Source: Pseudomonadota bacterium
GTDB taxonomy: Bacteria; Myxococcota_A; Bradymonadia; UBA4248
Length of the DNA stretch: 8,839 bases
Assembly: GCA_009786045.1 (NCBI GenBank)
Contig: WQTY01000069.1
Coordinates: forward strand, 1-8,839
Direction: 5' to 3'
The notes beneath the pieces are model-generated. The model was given only the letters and a program-made list of their open reading frames with translations, ran no database searches and was not told the origin of the DNA. How positions within the stretch are numbered: position 1 is the first letter of the stretch; each line of letters starts with the position of its first letter. A program made the position numbers and the translations under genes. Positions 1 to 6,229 of this stretch are shown piece by piece.

Positions 1-62
1 GGTGGTGCCGCAGGCGACGGGGGTTTGCGGGCCGATAGCGGCGCAGGGGGCGCGGCCCCCGC

Positions 63-96
63 AAAAAAAAGTAGGGGCAGACCTGCGTGTCTGCCC
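63..96 (-). terminator. Intrinsic terminator of the cysteine-rich lipoprotein gene
   Basis: Read on the minus strand, the 8-bp stem GGGCAGAC/GTCTGCCC (89-96 with 75-82, 6-base loop) is followed by CTAC and then eight T (70-63). It lies about 30 bases past the stop codon of the lipoprotein gene. A GC-rich stem followed by a U-tract is the classical Rho-independent layout. The 4-base gap between stem and T-run is slightly longer than ideal. The hairpin itself belongs to a dispersed repeat that recurs at 3614-3640. Confidence 0.65.
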
Positions 97-97
97 T
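71..97 (+). repeat. GTAGGGGC-headed hairpin repeat, copy 1
   Basis: The unit begins GTAGGGGC and folds into an 8-bp stem with a 6-base loop (75-82 with 89-96). A second copy with the same stem and loop sizes lies inverted at 3614-3640. The two match at 20 of 27 aligned positions by my count, and two differences inside the stem are compensatory. Such short intergenic palindromes resemble REP-like or MITE-like elements, but I cannot assign this one to a named family. Confidence 0.6.
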
Positions 98-124
98 CAC
101 AAACCCATGTGCCTGCCCTTGCCG

Positions 125-946
125 TTATCCGGCAACACAATAACCGTTCACGCAGATATCTCCCTCATTGGGACACTCACAGCTCAGACGGCACTCAATG
201 CAGATGTTCGACACGCACAACAGCCCGCCGCCACAATCCGCGTCAACACGGCACTCCACATCATCCTCGCACTTGTAGGCAGAATTGCATATCTGACCCG
301 AGGCACAATGCGAATCCGAAGTGCACTCATAGGACGCCACGCACTTCCTATCCAGGCAAATCTGGTTTTCCGAGCAGTTGTCGTCGTTAATGCAAGCCCC
401 TTCCGCCAGGCATTTTCCGTCGACACACAAGTTGCTGACACATTCTTTGCCAAACACACACTCCACTTCCTGGCCGGGATCACAAATATCCGTCTGGCAT
501 GGAATGCAGCGCCCATCTGTGCAGATGTCATCGCCCGGGCAATCCTTATTGGAGAGACACTCTGCCTTCTTAACGCATGCGCCAGCCTCACAGGCATAAC
601 CCGAAGGACACGCGATGATGTCACAAATATCCTCATTCTTTGGCCTGCATACGCCAGAAATGCAAAGCTCGCCCGACGCACAATCATTCGTCCATAGACA
701 CGACTTGTCCTTATCATCAGGCCACGCACAAACACCCGACGAACAAACCAAACCGCCCCGGCAATTCATGTCATGGTAACAGGACTCACCCGCGTCACAG
801 CGAATGCCAAATAACCGGCAATCATCGTCATCACGATTGTACCAGATATCGTCATCCACACAGCCTCCCGTGCAATCATCAAAAATACAGCCCGCCAAAC
901 CAAAAGACATCATGATTGCTATTGCAAATATACTTAACTTTTTCAT
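125..946 (-). CDS. Cysteine-rich repeat lipoprotein (DKK/EB-module-like)
   Basis: Predicted 273-residue secreted lipoprotein. Residues 1-20 form a lipoprotein signal (MKK, hydrophobic core, lipobox LAGC with the acylated Cys20). The residue after Cys20 is Ile rather than Asp, so outer-membrane sorting is plausible. The mature protein contains 44 cysteines by my count. They form at least eight repeats: five (starting at Cys56, 83, 130, 185 and 232) have the exact spacing C-x5-C-x5-C-x4-C, and those starting at Cys108, 163 and 208 are one-residue variants. The pattern recalls the Dickkopf-type cysteine-rich or EB modules found in secreted proteins of Myxococcota-like bacteria. It should be disulfide-rich, acidic and extracytoplasmic; the ligand is unknown. 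The start is fixed by a near-perfect AAGGAGG at 952-958, five bases before ATG. It lies 79 bases downstream of murE on the same strand and ends at a terminator. Confidence 0.9.
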   Translation of the reverse strand: MKKLSIFAIAIMMSFGLAGCIFDDCTGGCVDDDIWYNRDDDDCRLFGIRCDAGESCYHDMNCRGGLVCSSGVCAWPDDKDKSCLWTNDCASGELCISGVCRPKNEDICDIIACPSGYACEAGACVKKAECLSNKDCPGDDICTDGRCIPCQTDICDPGQEVECVFGKECVSNLCVDGKCLAEGACINDDNCSENQICLDRKCVASYECTSDSHCASGQICNSAYKCEDDVECRVDADCGGGLLCVSNICIECRLSCECPNEGDICVNGYCVAG

Positions 947-951
947 CGCTT

Positions 952-973
952 CCTCCTTGTTGGAGACTCCAAC
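952..973 (-). promoter_or_regulatory. Palindrome abutting the lipoprotein ribosome binding site
   Basis: The palindrome GTTGGAGACTCCAAC (959-973, central A) ends directly against the Shine-Dalgarno AAGGAGG (952-958). In the mRNA it can form a 6-bp stem with a 3-base loop that leaves the ribosome site free. Alternatively its CUCC (965-962) can pair with GGAG of the Shine-Dalgarno across a 5-base loop. It could be a protein operator, an RNA control element, or chance. Confidence 0.4.
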
Positions 974-1025
974 GCCAAAACACCAAACTTTATCTCAAAC
1001 AACGTGCACGACGCATGCCAAGAAA

Positions 1026-2537
1026 TCAGTTTTGTTTTCTTTCCGACAAAAATGCCCCAATGATGGCAGGCTCGTCAAACGGACGCCGTTCATTCCCAAC
1101 AATCTGATAATCCTCATGCCCCTTGCCCGTCACGATCACCACGTCCTGATCCGACGCCAAAAATACGGCCCTGCCAATGGCTTCCCTGCGGTCCACAATC
1201 CGCTCACAGGGCACCGCCCCTGACACGCCTGTCAGGATGGCATCCACGATGGTTTCCGGATCCTCCGTGCGCGGGTTGTCACTCGTGACAATGAGATAAT
1301 CCGCCCCTCTCGACGCAGCCTCCCCCATCATGGGACGCTTGGAAGGATCCCTGTCTCCCCCCGCACCAAACACCACTATCAGCCGCCCCTGTGACGGCAT
1401 TGTCTCACGCACGGTACACAGCGACCGCTCAAGCGCCTCGGGCGTGTGGGCAAAATCAATCATGATACAGGGCGAATCACTGACAGCCTGCATCCGACCA
1501 GGTATCCCACGCATCTCAGACATGGCATCAATCACGCCCGAAGGAGAAAAACCAAGCCCCATGAGCGCTGCACATCCTGCCGCCGCATTGTCCAAATTGT
1601 ATCGCCCCATTAAAGGCAGCGTGAAAGCCTGCGATTCCCCTTCCCACTTCGCCACGCCACACCACCTGCCTCCCTGCCAAATCACCGACTCAAATGCCAG
1701 GTCGGCACCCACACCACAATGTGTCGAAAACGACACCACCTTCCCGCCCCAAGACGCAGCACAGCACGATGCCATGCGGGCACTGACATCACCGTCATCG
1801 GCATTAAACACCGCCACTGGCCGCTTTCCAGACACATAACTCCTGGCCAGATACTCCGAAAACAGGCGCGCCTTCGCACTCGCATAAGCCTCACGTGTCT
1901 TATGATAGTCGAGATGATCCGTTCCAAGGTTCAGCCAAACCGCCGCATCGAAATGTAACCCCTGAATCCGCCCCTGAACCACAGCGTGGCTGGATACCTC
2001 CATGACAACCATGTCACACCCCGCAGACGCCATCCCATGAAGCAGACGATACAGCTTCAAGACCCCGGGCGTCGTATTGATCGATTCCTCACAATAGCCA
2101 GGATAACGATGCGACACCGTTCCCATCACCCCAACCCGAAGGCCAAGCGACTGCGCCAGCGATTCGATGATACACGCCGTGCTCGTCTTGCCGTTCGTCC
2201 CAGTGACCGCCACGATCTTCATCTCTGCCCCGGGCTCACCATAAAACCCCTGCGCCAAAGCCAAAAGATGCGCCTCGGGTTCAGGCAGGGCAATGACACA
2301 AACCCCGGACGGCAACAAAAAATCCGGCGAAGCCACGATTGCCGCCGCACCCTTCTCGATCGCCTGCGCACAAATCTCAAAAGCCCGCGCCTGCGTCAAA
2401 GGCTGTGCCCCCTGCCTGAGCACAAACAAATCCCCGGGACAAACCTCACGGCTGTCGTCCGTCATATGACGAAATAATGGCAGCTCCCCCTGCCAGGACG
2501 CGCCAAGGCGCGACAATGCTGCATCAAACTGACACAT
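1026..2537 (-). CDS. murE: UDP-MurNAc-L-Ala-D-Glu:meso-diaminopimelate ligase
   Basis: Cytoplasmic ATP-dependent Mur ligase that adds the third residue to the peptidoglycan stem peptide. The 503-residue length is typical. Visible motifs: P-loop GTNGKTS at 113-119, NTTPG at 154-158, MEVSSHA at 179-185, the lysine expected to be carbamylated (Lys222 in AYASAKARLF), FAHTPEALE at 362-370, DNPR at 420-423 and GKGHEDYQ at 471-478. In characterised MurE enzymes DNPR marks specificity for meso-diaminopimelate rather than lysine. The frame stays open to 2678, but I chose the ATG at 2535-2537 because AAGGA sits nine bases upstream and the Mur N-domain begins just after it. The rejected extension is not MurE-like. 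No other mur or fts gene is visible nearby, so this copy appears separate from a division/cell-wall cluster. The cysteine-rich lipoprotein follows on the same strand. Confidence 0.96.
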   Translation of the reverse strand: MCQFDAALSRLGASWQGELPLFRHMTDDSREVCPGDLFVLRQGAQPLTQARAFEICAQAIEKGAAAIVASPDFLLPSGVCVIALPEPEAHLLALAQGFYGEPGAEMKIVAVTGTNGKTSTACIIESLAQSLGLRVGVMGTVSHRYPGYCEESINTTPGVLKLYRLLHGMASAGCDMVVMEVSSHAVVQGRIQGLHFDAAVWLNLGTDHLDYHKTREAYASAKARLFSEYLARSYVSGKRPVAVFNADDGDVSARMASCCAASWGGKVVSFSTHCGVGADLAFESVIWQGGRWCGVAKWEGESQAFTLPLMGRYNLDNAAAGCAALMGLGFSPSGVIDAMSEMRGIPGRMQAVSDSPCIMIDFAHTPEALERSLCTVRETMPSQGRLIVVFGAGGDRDPSKRPMMGEAASRGADYLIVTSDNPRTEDPETIVDAILTGVSGAVPCERIVDRREAIGRAVFLASDQDVVIVTGKGHEDYQIVGNERRPFDEPAIIGAFLSERKQN

Positions 2538-2692
2538 ATCCCCAATTCCTTGATGTCGACATGCAAAAAATACTATTCTGGAAAGTGCTTGGACGTGGGC
2601 GCGAAAAATACCCGTGCACACACCGCCGCACATGATGCTAGCCCATGCGATCCAAGACATCCAACCCTTTTTGCCCAAATTCAGGCCATTTC
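2538..2692. promoter_or_regulatory. Divergent intergenic region between murE and the exported-protein gene
   Basis: These 155 bases must hold the start signals for both divergent genes. On the plus strand TTGATG (2550-2555) and TACTAT (2571-2576) are candidate -35 and -10 boxes, but the 15-base spacer is short. On the minus strand I see only weak matches. The murE ribosome site is clear; the plus-strand gene has only CAGG about seven bases before its ATG. Confidence 0.3.
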
Positions 2693-3514
2693 ATGACACG
2701 CAACACACTCCTGCGCCTGGCGCTCCTCCTGTTCATAGCCCTCCCCCTCCAAAATGCCCTTGCCTCCCCCATCCTCGTGGCCATTGCCGAATCCACCCAT
2801 ACCGGCCACAACACATGGTGGCCAAACACCGCTCTCTCACAGCACGATCTCTGGTGGGCCGATGCACTGCGCTCACAAGGCACTAACGTCGTTGATATCC
2901 GACAAAAACCCACACGGCTGAGCCCAACTGTCTACCCTCCCTCCACCCTGTCCGCCAACAATGCCCGCAGCCTGGCCTCGCTTTTTGGCGCACAGGCCGC
3001 CCTCACAGGGGAAGTTCAGTGGCAGTGCCGCACCGAACAGCAACGTACCCACTGCCGCGCACAGGCTAACCTCCAGCTCGTCCCAAAACAGGGTGCCATC
3101 GTCGACCTCTCGCGCTCAACCCACGCCAGCGCACCCAATATCGAACAGGCCAAAATTCGCGCCATCACCCTCATGGCTGCCGACTTGGCCATCGCCATGC
3201 TCGCCACCACCACCCAGGACGACATCCCAAATCTCTTCCCAAACCCCGTCCTCGTCCTCGACCCGCTCCCCAATGCCGATGCCCTCGTCTCACTGCGAAG
3301 AATCCTCAGGCGCATCCCCGGCGTCGAAGACATCGCTGAGCGATGGATATCCGCCACCAGCCTCGCCCTCGAAATCAACCCAGGCATCCCCTCCACCCCA
3401 GACACCATCTTTGCCTACATCGACGCACTCCTTGCCATGCCCGCAGAAAACATGATCATCCGGGAAACCAAACGCACACAACGCGGCGTCGCTGTCGAAA
3501 TCGTTAATTTCTAG
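2693..3514 (+). CDS. Exported protein of unknown function, two-domain
   Basis: Predicted 273-residue periplasmic protein that I do not recognise by name. Residues 1-24 are a good signal peptide (MTRN, long Leu-rich core, cleavage after ALA). The upstream in-frame ATG at 2645 was rejected because it would bury the signal peptide behind 16 polar residues. Residues 25-170 look like one alpha/beta domain. The segment around LFGAQAALTGEVQW (97-110) recalls the 'is it an unknown activity / Ga-ltG-v' strand pattern of TolB-N or LpoB-like envelope proteins; this is a loose resemblance only. Cys112 and Cys121 could form a disulfide. Residues 186-272 read as beta-alpha-beta-beta-alpha-beta, with 'RILRRIPGVEDIAERW' and a following strand suggesting a small ferredoxin-like domain. 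The gene diverges from murE and is followed six bases later by a perfect palindrome. Confidence 0.8.
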   Translation: MTRNTLLRLALLLFIALPLQNALASPILVAIAESTHTGHNTWWPNTALSQHDLWWADALRSQGTNVVDIRQKPTRLSPTVYPPSTLSANNARSLASLFGAQAALTGEVQWQCRTEQQRTHCRAQANLQLVPKQGAIVDLSRSTHASAPNIEQAKIRAITLMAADLAIAMLATTTQDDIPNLFPNPVLVLDPLPNADALVSLRRILRRIPGVEDIAERWISATSLALEINPGIPSTPDTIFAYIDALLAMPAENMIIRETKRTQRGVAVEIVNF

Positions 3515-3520
3515 TCGTTT

Positions 3521-3545
3521 TGTGGGGGAGCATTGCTCCCCCACA
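3521..3545 (+). terminator. Perfect palindrome after the exported-protein gene, possible terminator
   Basis: Stem TGTGGGGGAGC with its exact complement, 3-base loop ATT, starting six bases after the stop codon at 3512-3514. The stem is strong, but no T-tract follows on the plus strand and the minus strand gives CAAAAC, so it is not a classical intrinsic terminator. It may stall polymerase, protect an mRNA 3' end, or be part of a mobile repeat. Confidence 0.4.
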
Positions 3546-3551
3546 CCCCCT

Positions 3552-3568
3552 GCAATGCTGCGCATTGC
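3552..3568. repeat. Second palindrome GCAATGC-TGC-GCATTGC
   Basis: Perfect 7-bp stem with a 3-base loop, seven bases past the previous palindrome. Both share the core GCATTGC/AGCATTGCT, so the two hairpins look related and may be a paired unit. Confidence 0.55.
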
Positions 3569-3613
3569 TTGTGGGTAAGGTGATGCGCAAATCAACATGC
3601 ACAGCAGGGGCAA

Positions 3614-3640
3614 GGGCAACCACAGGGGGTTGCCCCTACA
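3614..3640 (-). repeat. GTAGGGGC-headed hairpin repeat, copy 2
   Basis: Read on the minus strand it starts at 3639 with GTAGGGGC and folds GGGCAACC against GGTTGCCC (3628-3635 with 3614-3621), 8-bp stem and 6-base loop as in copy 1 at 71-97. The orientation is opposite to copy 1. The following minus-strand bases CTTGCCCC extend the GC-rich character to about 3604. Confidence 0.6.
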
Positions 3641-3684
3641 GGATTGTCCACACCAATAATGTTGCCAATGCCGTACGTAGGGGC
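3632..3684. repeat. Inverted GTAGGGGC pair
   Basis: GCCCCTAC at 3632-3639 and GTAGGGGC at 3677-3684 are exact inverted copies separated by 37 bases. The left one is the head of hairpin repeat copy 2. The right one continues GGGGCCCCCC and looks like a degenerate or truncated third copy. The arrangement could be two repeats head to head or the ends of a very small element. Confidence 0.4.
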
Positions 3685-3819
3685 CCCCCTCTATGCCATG
3701 CATATATTTCTGCGGCGCGCAAGCCTACACCTGACTTGAAAACACTATCACACACCACCACAGATCCATATACGGCAGTTCATCAGACCTGACGCAATTT
3801 TGGCAATGCTCGTGTAAGC

Positions 3820-4656
3820 TCACTGACAATTTCGCGATCGACGACGCATTCCCACCCACACAGCGGCAAAAACTCCCACCAAAAGGAATATGTGCCACCA
3901 CGCCTTTGCTCCACCTGGTGATGTATGGCATGACATGAATACCTGAGCCTGAGATGGGCCACAGGGTTCATCCCATTTTTTCGGTTTGGGTGAGGGATTA
4001 AATGCAGGAATATCGCGATTCTCTGGATCGCTCAGGCAGATCCACCCTTCAATCAAGACTCTTGACCAATAGCTGTAGCTGTAAATATTGACCCACTCAC
4101 GCCCTTCTTCGTCTTTGTAAGCACCGCCAATTCTCCAAAAACCCTCACGATCCTCGACAAATAAATATTCTGCATTAACGACCCTCTTCTCTCTGTCAGA
4201 GCCGGGCCACTCCCACACAACCACTTCTTTCGCAGTTTTCACAACAGAAAGATCTCCTGTGTACGGGTAGATTTTCTCCTTGTTTTCCAGCTCAAAGTCC
4301 CGTCTGTCATATAGAATAAGAAGTTCATCCATCAAAACCCAGCCAGGAATACGACCAGAATGATTAAGTTCCTCGATCCCCCAGCATACACCATAATTGG
4401 CGTATGTTGCCCAAATAAAGATCTTTTGTCCGTTGCGATATTCTGTCAACTCCCCACTTCCAGGATCCGGTCGTTCCCTTGTGATGATGCTGCCTGTGGG
4501 GCTGTTCACCATAAAAATGCCCCATCCGCTAATGCGTACGGTTTTGTCGCTATTGGCTTCGGCGAAATCATTGCCATAGACAACGTCGGCATACGCAGGA
4601 ATTGGCAGAAACGACAATAGTATCAACGCAAAAACGATGTATAGGTATTTGTTCAC
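3820..4656 (-). CDS. Exported SH3-like protein with MYXO-CTERM-like C-terminal anchor
   Basis: Predicted 278-residue surface or periplasmic protein. Residues 1-23 are a signal peptide (cleavage after AYA). Residues 30-118 and 127-208 look like two beta-rich, SH3-like segments, each ending in a Gly-Trp turn (GWVLMDELLILYD; EGWICLSDPENRDIPAFNP). From memory, proteins with this body occur in gut Clostridia, where the tail is of a different, LPXTG-like type; I could not check this. Here the tail has Cys243, a PGGA spacer, a hydrophobic span at 252-270 and an Arg cluster (271-275), the layout of a MYXO-CTERM signal. The start is GTG (4654-4656) with AAGGAG at 4664-4669, seven bases upstream. Two sampled 60-base lines give about 48% GC, below the neighbours. 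It lies 39 bases after the MATE gene. Function unknown. Confidence 0.85.
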   Translation of the reverse strand: MNKYLYIVFALILLSFLPIPAYADVVYGNDFAEANSDKTVRISGWGIFMVNSPTGSIITRERPDPGSGELTEYRNGQKIFIWATYANYGVCWGIEELNHSGRIPGWVLMDELLILYDRRDFELENKEKIYPYTGDLSVVKTAKEVVVWEWPGSDREKRVVNAEYLFVEDREGFWRIGGAYKDEEGREWVNIYSYSYWSRVLIEGWICLSDPENRDIPAFNPSPKPKKWDEPCGPSQAQVFMSCHTSPGGAKAWWHIFLLVGVFAAVWVGMRRRSRNCQ

Positions 4657-4695
4657 GGTTGTTCTCCTTCTTCTCCTGCTTCTCCCTTTCTGCGC
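4657..4695 (-). promoter_or_regulatory. Purine-rich leader between the MATE gene and the SH3-like gene
   Basis: The minus strand is almost all purine and contains three Shine-Dalgarno-like words (GGGAG, AGGAG, AAGGAG). Only the last is correctly spaced for the GTG start. No promoter or terminator is seen in these 39 bases, which favours co-transcription of the two genes. Confidence 0.45.
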
Positions 4696-6108
4696 TTACC
4701 ACTCTGTCTCTTCACCGATTGCAGCTGCCGGCGCTGCCCTCTCCCTGTCCTCTCCCCGTGCTATCAGACCCGCAAGCAGGCGGCGTGTAAGAACGAAAAT
4801 AAACGTCGCGGATATCATTTCAGCAAGAAGCCTGCCCCAGAACAACCACTGTATATGGTTAAAAACAACTGCCAGCAATGACAGCGGAATCAGAAGCACA
4901 AAGACACGCACACAGCTCAGCAGCGCCCCCCTCGAAGGACGGTTGCAGCTGTTAAAGGTAAATGTGCAAAAACGAAAAACCTCCTGTGCCGCATATCCCC
5001 AGGCCACAATCCGCAAATACTGCGCAACCGTCGCAATGACCTGTGCATCGTCCGAAAATATCGTACCAAGTTTGTGCGCAAACGCAAAAAAAATTGCCGC
5101 AAACGCCAGCAGATAGACAACCGAAAATCGAATCGCAAAAAAGAGAATCTGCCGGACACGCCGATACTGTTTGGCCGCATAGTTCTGCGCAAGCATCGGA
5201 GACAGAGAGACACCCATCGACATCGGAATGACAAACGCAATCAACTCCAAACGCGATGCCGCCGCCATGGCCGCAACCATGGCGTCCCCAAAACGAGAAG
5301 CAATCCAAATTGCCACAAGACCGCTAATCGGCATGATGATAATACTCAGCGTCGCAGGGAGCGCAAACAGCGCCAGCCGCTTCCAGTACGATAACATTAA
5401 CGATGGTACAAAGGCTTCGCGCGAGAAAAACGGACGGCGCTTCTGAATGATGTACAAACACCCAATGGGCGTTATCCCTTGTGCAATTACCGTTGCCAGG
5501 GCTGCACCATACATCCCCATTCCAGGAAAAGGCCCAAGTCCAAAAATAAACAATGGCTCCAGCCCAATGTTAATGACAAACCCCATGACCATCCAAAACG
5601 ACGCCTGTTTCGTATACCCCATGGCAAGCAAAAGCTTATTGCTCGTCATCCCAAGCGAAATCGTAAAATTCCCTAAAAACCAAACCTCCATGAACTCAAC
5701 GACATAATCGAGAACCTCTGGTGTCTCAATGAACGGCTGACAAAGCGGACGTATCAGCATCGCACCCATCGCGCCCACCACCAGGGAAACCGCAACGACA
5801 AGCAACAGACCAAGCGCTATCACACGCGAGGCCTCCTCATCATCACGCTTGCCGATGGCATGGGACAATAGTGTCATCATACCCGTCGAAAGGCCATGGT
5901 AAATGCAATTGACAAAAACGATGATGGGCAAACAAAAACCCATTGCCGCAAAAGCATCCAGGCCAAGCCGGCTTACAAAATACGCGTCAATGACATGATA
6001 GAGGGACAACGACAAAGTCCCTGGTATCATCGCCAGACTCGTCATGATGAGCGTACGTGCAACTGGTCCTTTAACAAAGCGGTTTGGCGGTCGCTCTACT
6101 TCTTTCAT
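4696..6108 (-). CDS. MATE-family multidrug/cation efflux transporter
   Basis: Predicted 470-residue inner-membrane protein with about twelve hydrophobic spans, the usual size for the MATE family, which exports cationic drugs or metabolites in exchange for H+ or Na+. The N-terminal helix segment SLYHVIDAYFVSRLGLDAFA (35-54) carries the conserved Asp41 and the 'Asp-x-x-Phe/Val-x-x-Leu-Gly' pattern of MATE helix 1. A Gly-rich 'HGLSTGMMTLLSHAIGKRD' loop follows. The C-terminus is an Arg- and Ala/Glu-rich cytoplasmic tail. The frame remains open to 6192, but that extension would run back to the terminator of the gene before, so I chose the ATG at 6106-6108, with GGAAGG four bases upstream. The substrate cannot be told from sequence; the NorM, DinF and MepA subfamilies are all possible. 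The SH3-like gene follows on the same strand. Confidence 0.93.
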   Translation of the reverse strand: MKEVERPPNRFVKGPVARTLIMTSLAMIPGTLSLSLYHVIDAYFVSRLGLDAFAAMGFCLPIIVFVNCIYHGLSTGMMTLLSHAIGKRDDEEASRVIALGLLLVVAVSLVVGAMGAMLIRPLCQPFIETPEVLDYVVEFMEVWFLGNFTISLGMTSNKLLLAMGYTKQASFWMVMGFVINIGLEPLFIFGLGPFPGMGMYGAALATVIAQGITPIGCLYIIQKRRPFFSREAFVPSLMLSYWKRLALFALPATLSIIIMPISGLVAIWIASRFGDAMVAAMAAASRLELIAFVIPMSMGVSLSPMLAQNYAAKQYRRVRQILFFAIRFSVVYLLAFAAIFFAFAHKLGTIFSDDAQVIATVAQYLRIVAWGYAAQEVFRFCTFTFNSCNRPSRGALLSCVRVFVLLIPLSLLAVVFNHIQWLFWGRLLAEMISATFIFVLTRRLLAGLIARGEDRERAAPAAAIGEETEW

Positions 6109-6190
6109 CCAACCTTCCAATGACAAAACGACCAGCCGTCCCCTGAAAGCCTGCCAACCACAAACCCCATCGGCAAGCGCCATCAGGTAC
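6109..6190 (-). promoter_or_regulatory. Expected promoter region of the MATE gene
   Basis: The 82 bases lie between a strong upstream terminator (6191-6219) and the MATE start, so the MATE promoter is expected here. I see no convincing pair of -35 and -10 boxes; TTGCCG is the only -35-like word. Confidence 0.35.
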
Positions 6191-6219
6191 AAAAAAAAGC
6201 GCCCCGCAACATGCGGGGC
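6191..6219 (-). terminator. Rho-independent terminator of the 6230-7540 gene
   Basis: On the minus strand the stem GCCCCGCA/TGCGGGGC (6212-6219 with 6201-6208, 3-base loop) is followed by GC and eight T (6198-6191). It starts 10 bases past the stop codon at 6230-6232. This is the clearest intrinsic terminator in the window and separates the TPR/anchored-protein unit from the MATE unit. Confidence 0.93.
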
Positions 6220-6229
6220 TTTGGTCTGG

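Larger units (their letters stand above)
1..124. other. GC-rich non-coding edge region with hairpins
   Basis: No credible gene is visible here; the open frames that cross it are antisense to the neighbouring lipoprotein gene. The stretch contains a G/C inverted repeat, GGGGGC at 46-51 and GCCCCC at 55-60 with a 3-base loop, then an A8 run at 63-70, then the hairpin repeat described separately at 71-96. A gene truncated at the left edge cannot be excluded, because only a short piece is visible. Confidence 0.6.
3515..3819. other. Gene-free, repeat-rich 305-base spacer
   Basis: No credible gene lies here. From left to right it holds an 11-bp-stem palindrome (3521-3545), a second palindrome GCAATGC/GCATTGC (3552-3568), the second copy of the GTAGGGGC hairpin repeat (3614-3640), and an inverted GTAGGGGC octamer (3677-3684). 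Beyond about 3700 I see no further structure. It separates convergent genes, so it should contain transcription ends for both strands, yet no stem here is followed by a T-run. Confidence 0.7.

Noticed and set aside
2..697. A 231-codon open frame on the plus strand at the left edge
   Set aside because: It is antisense to the cysteine-rich lipoprotein, whose signal peptide, regular cysteine spacing and perfect ribosome site show the minus strand is coding.
2538..2678. N-terminal extension of murE by 47 codons
   Set aside because: The ATG at 2537 has a proper ribosome site and gives the normal MurE length; the extension is not MurE-like and would occupy most of the divergent promoter region.
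3725..3971. Alternative minus-strand frames over the 3' end of the SH3-like gene, suggesting a frameshift
   Set aside because: The main frame continues without a break into a plausible membrane helix and Arg cluster, so no frameshift is needed.
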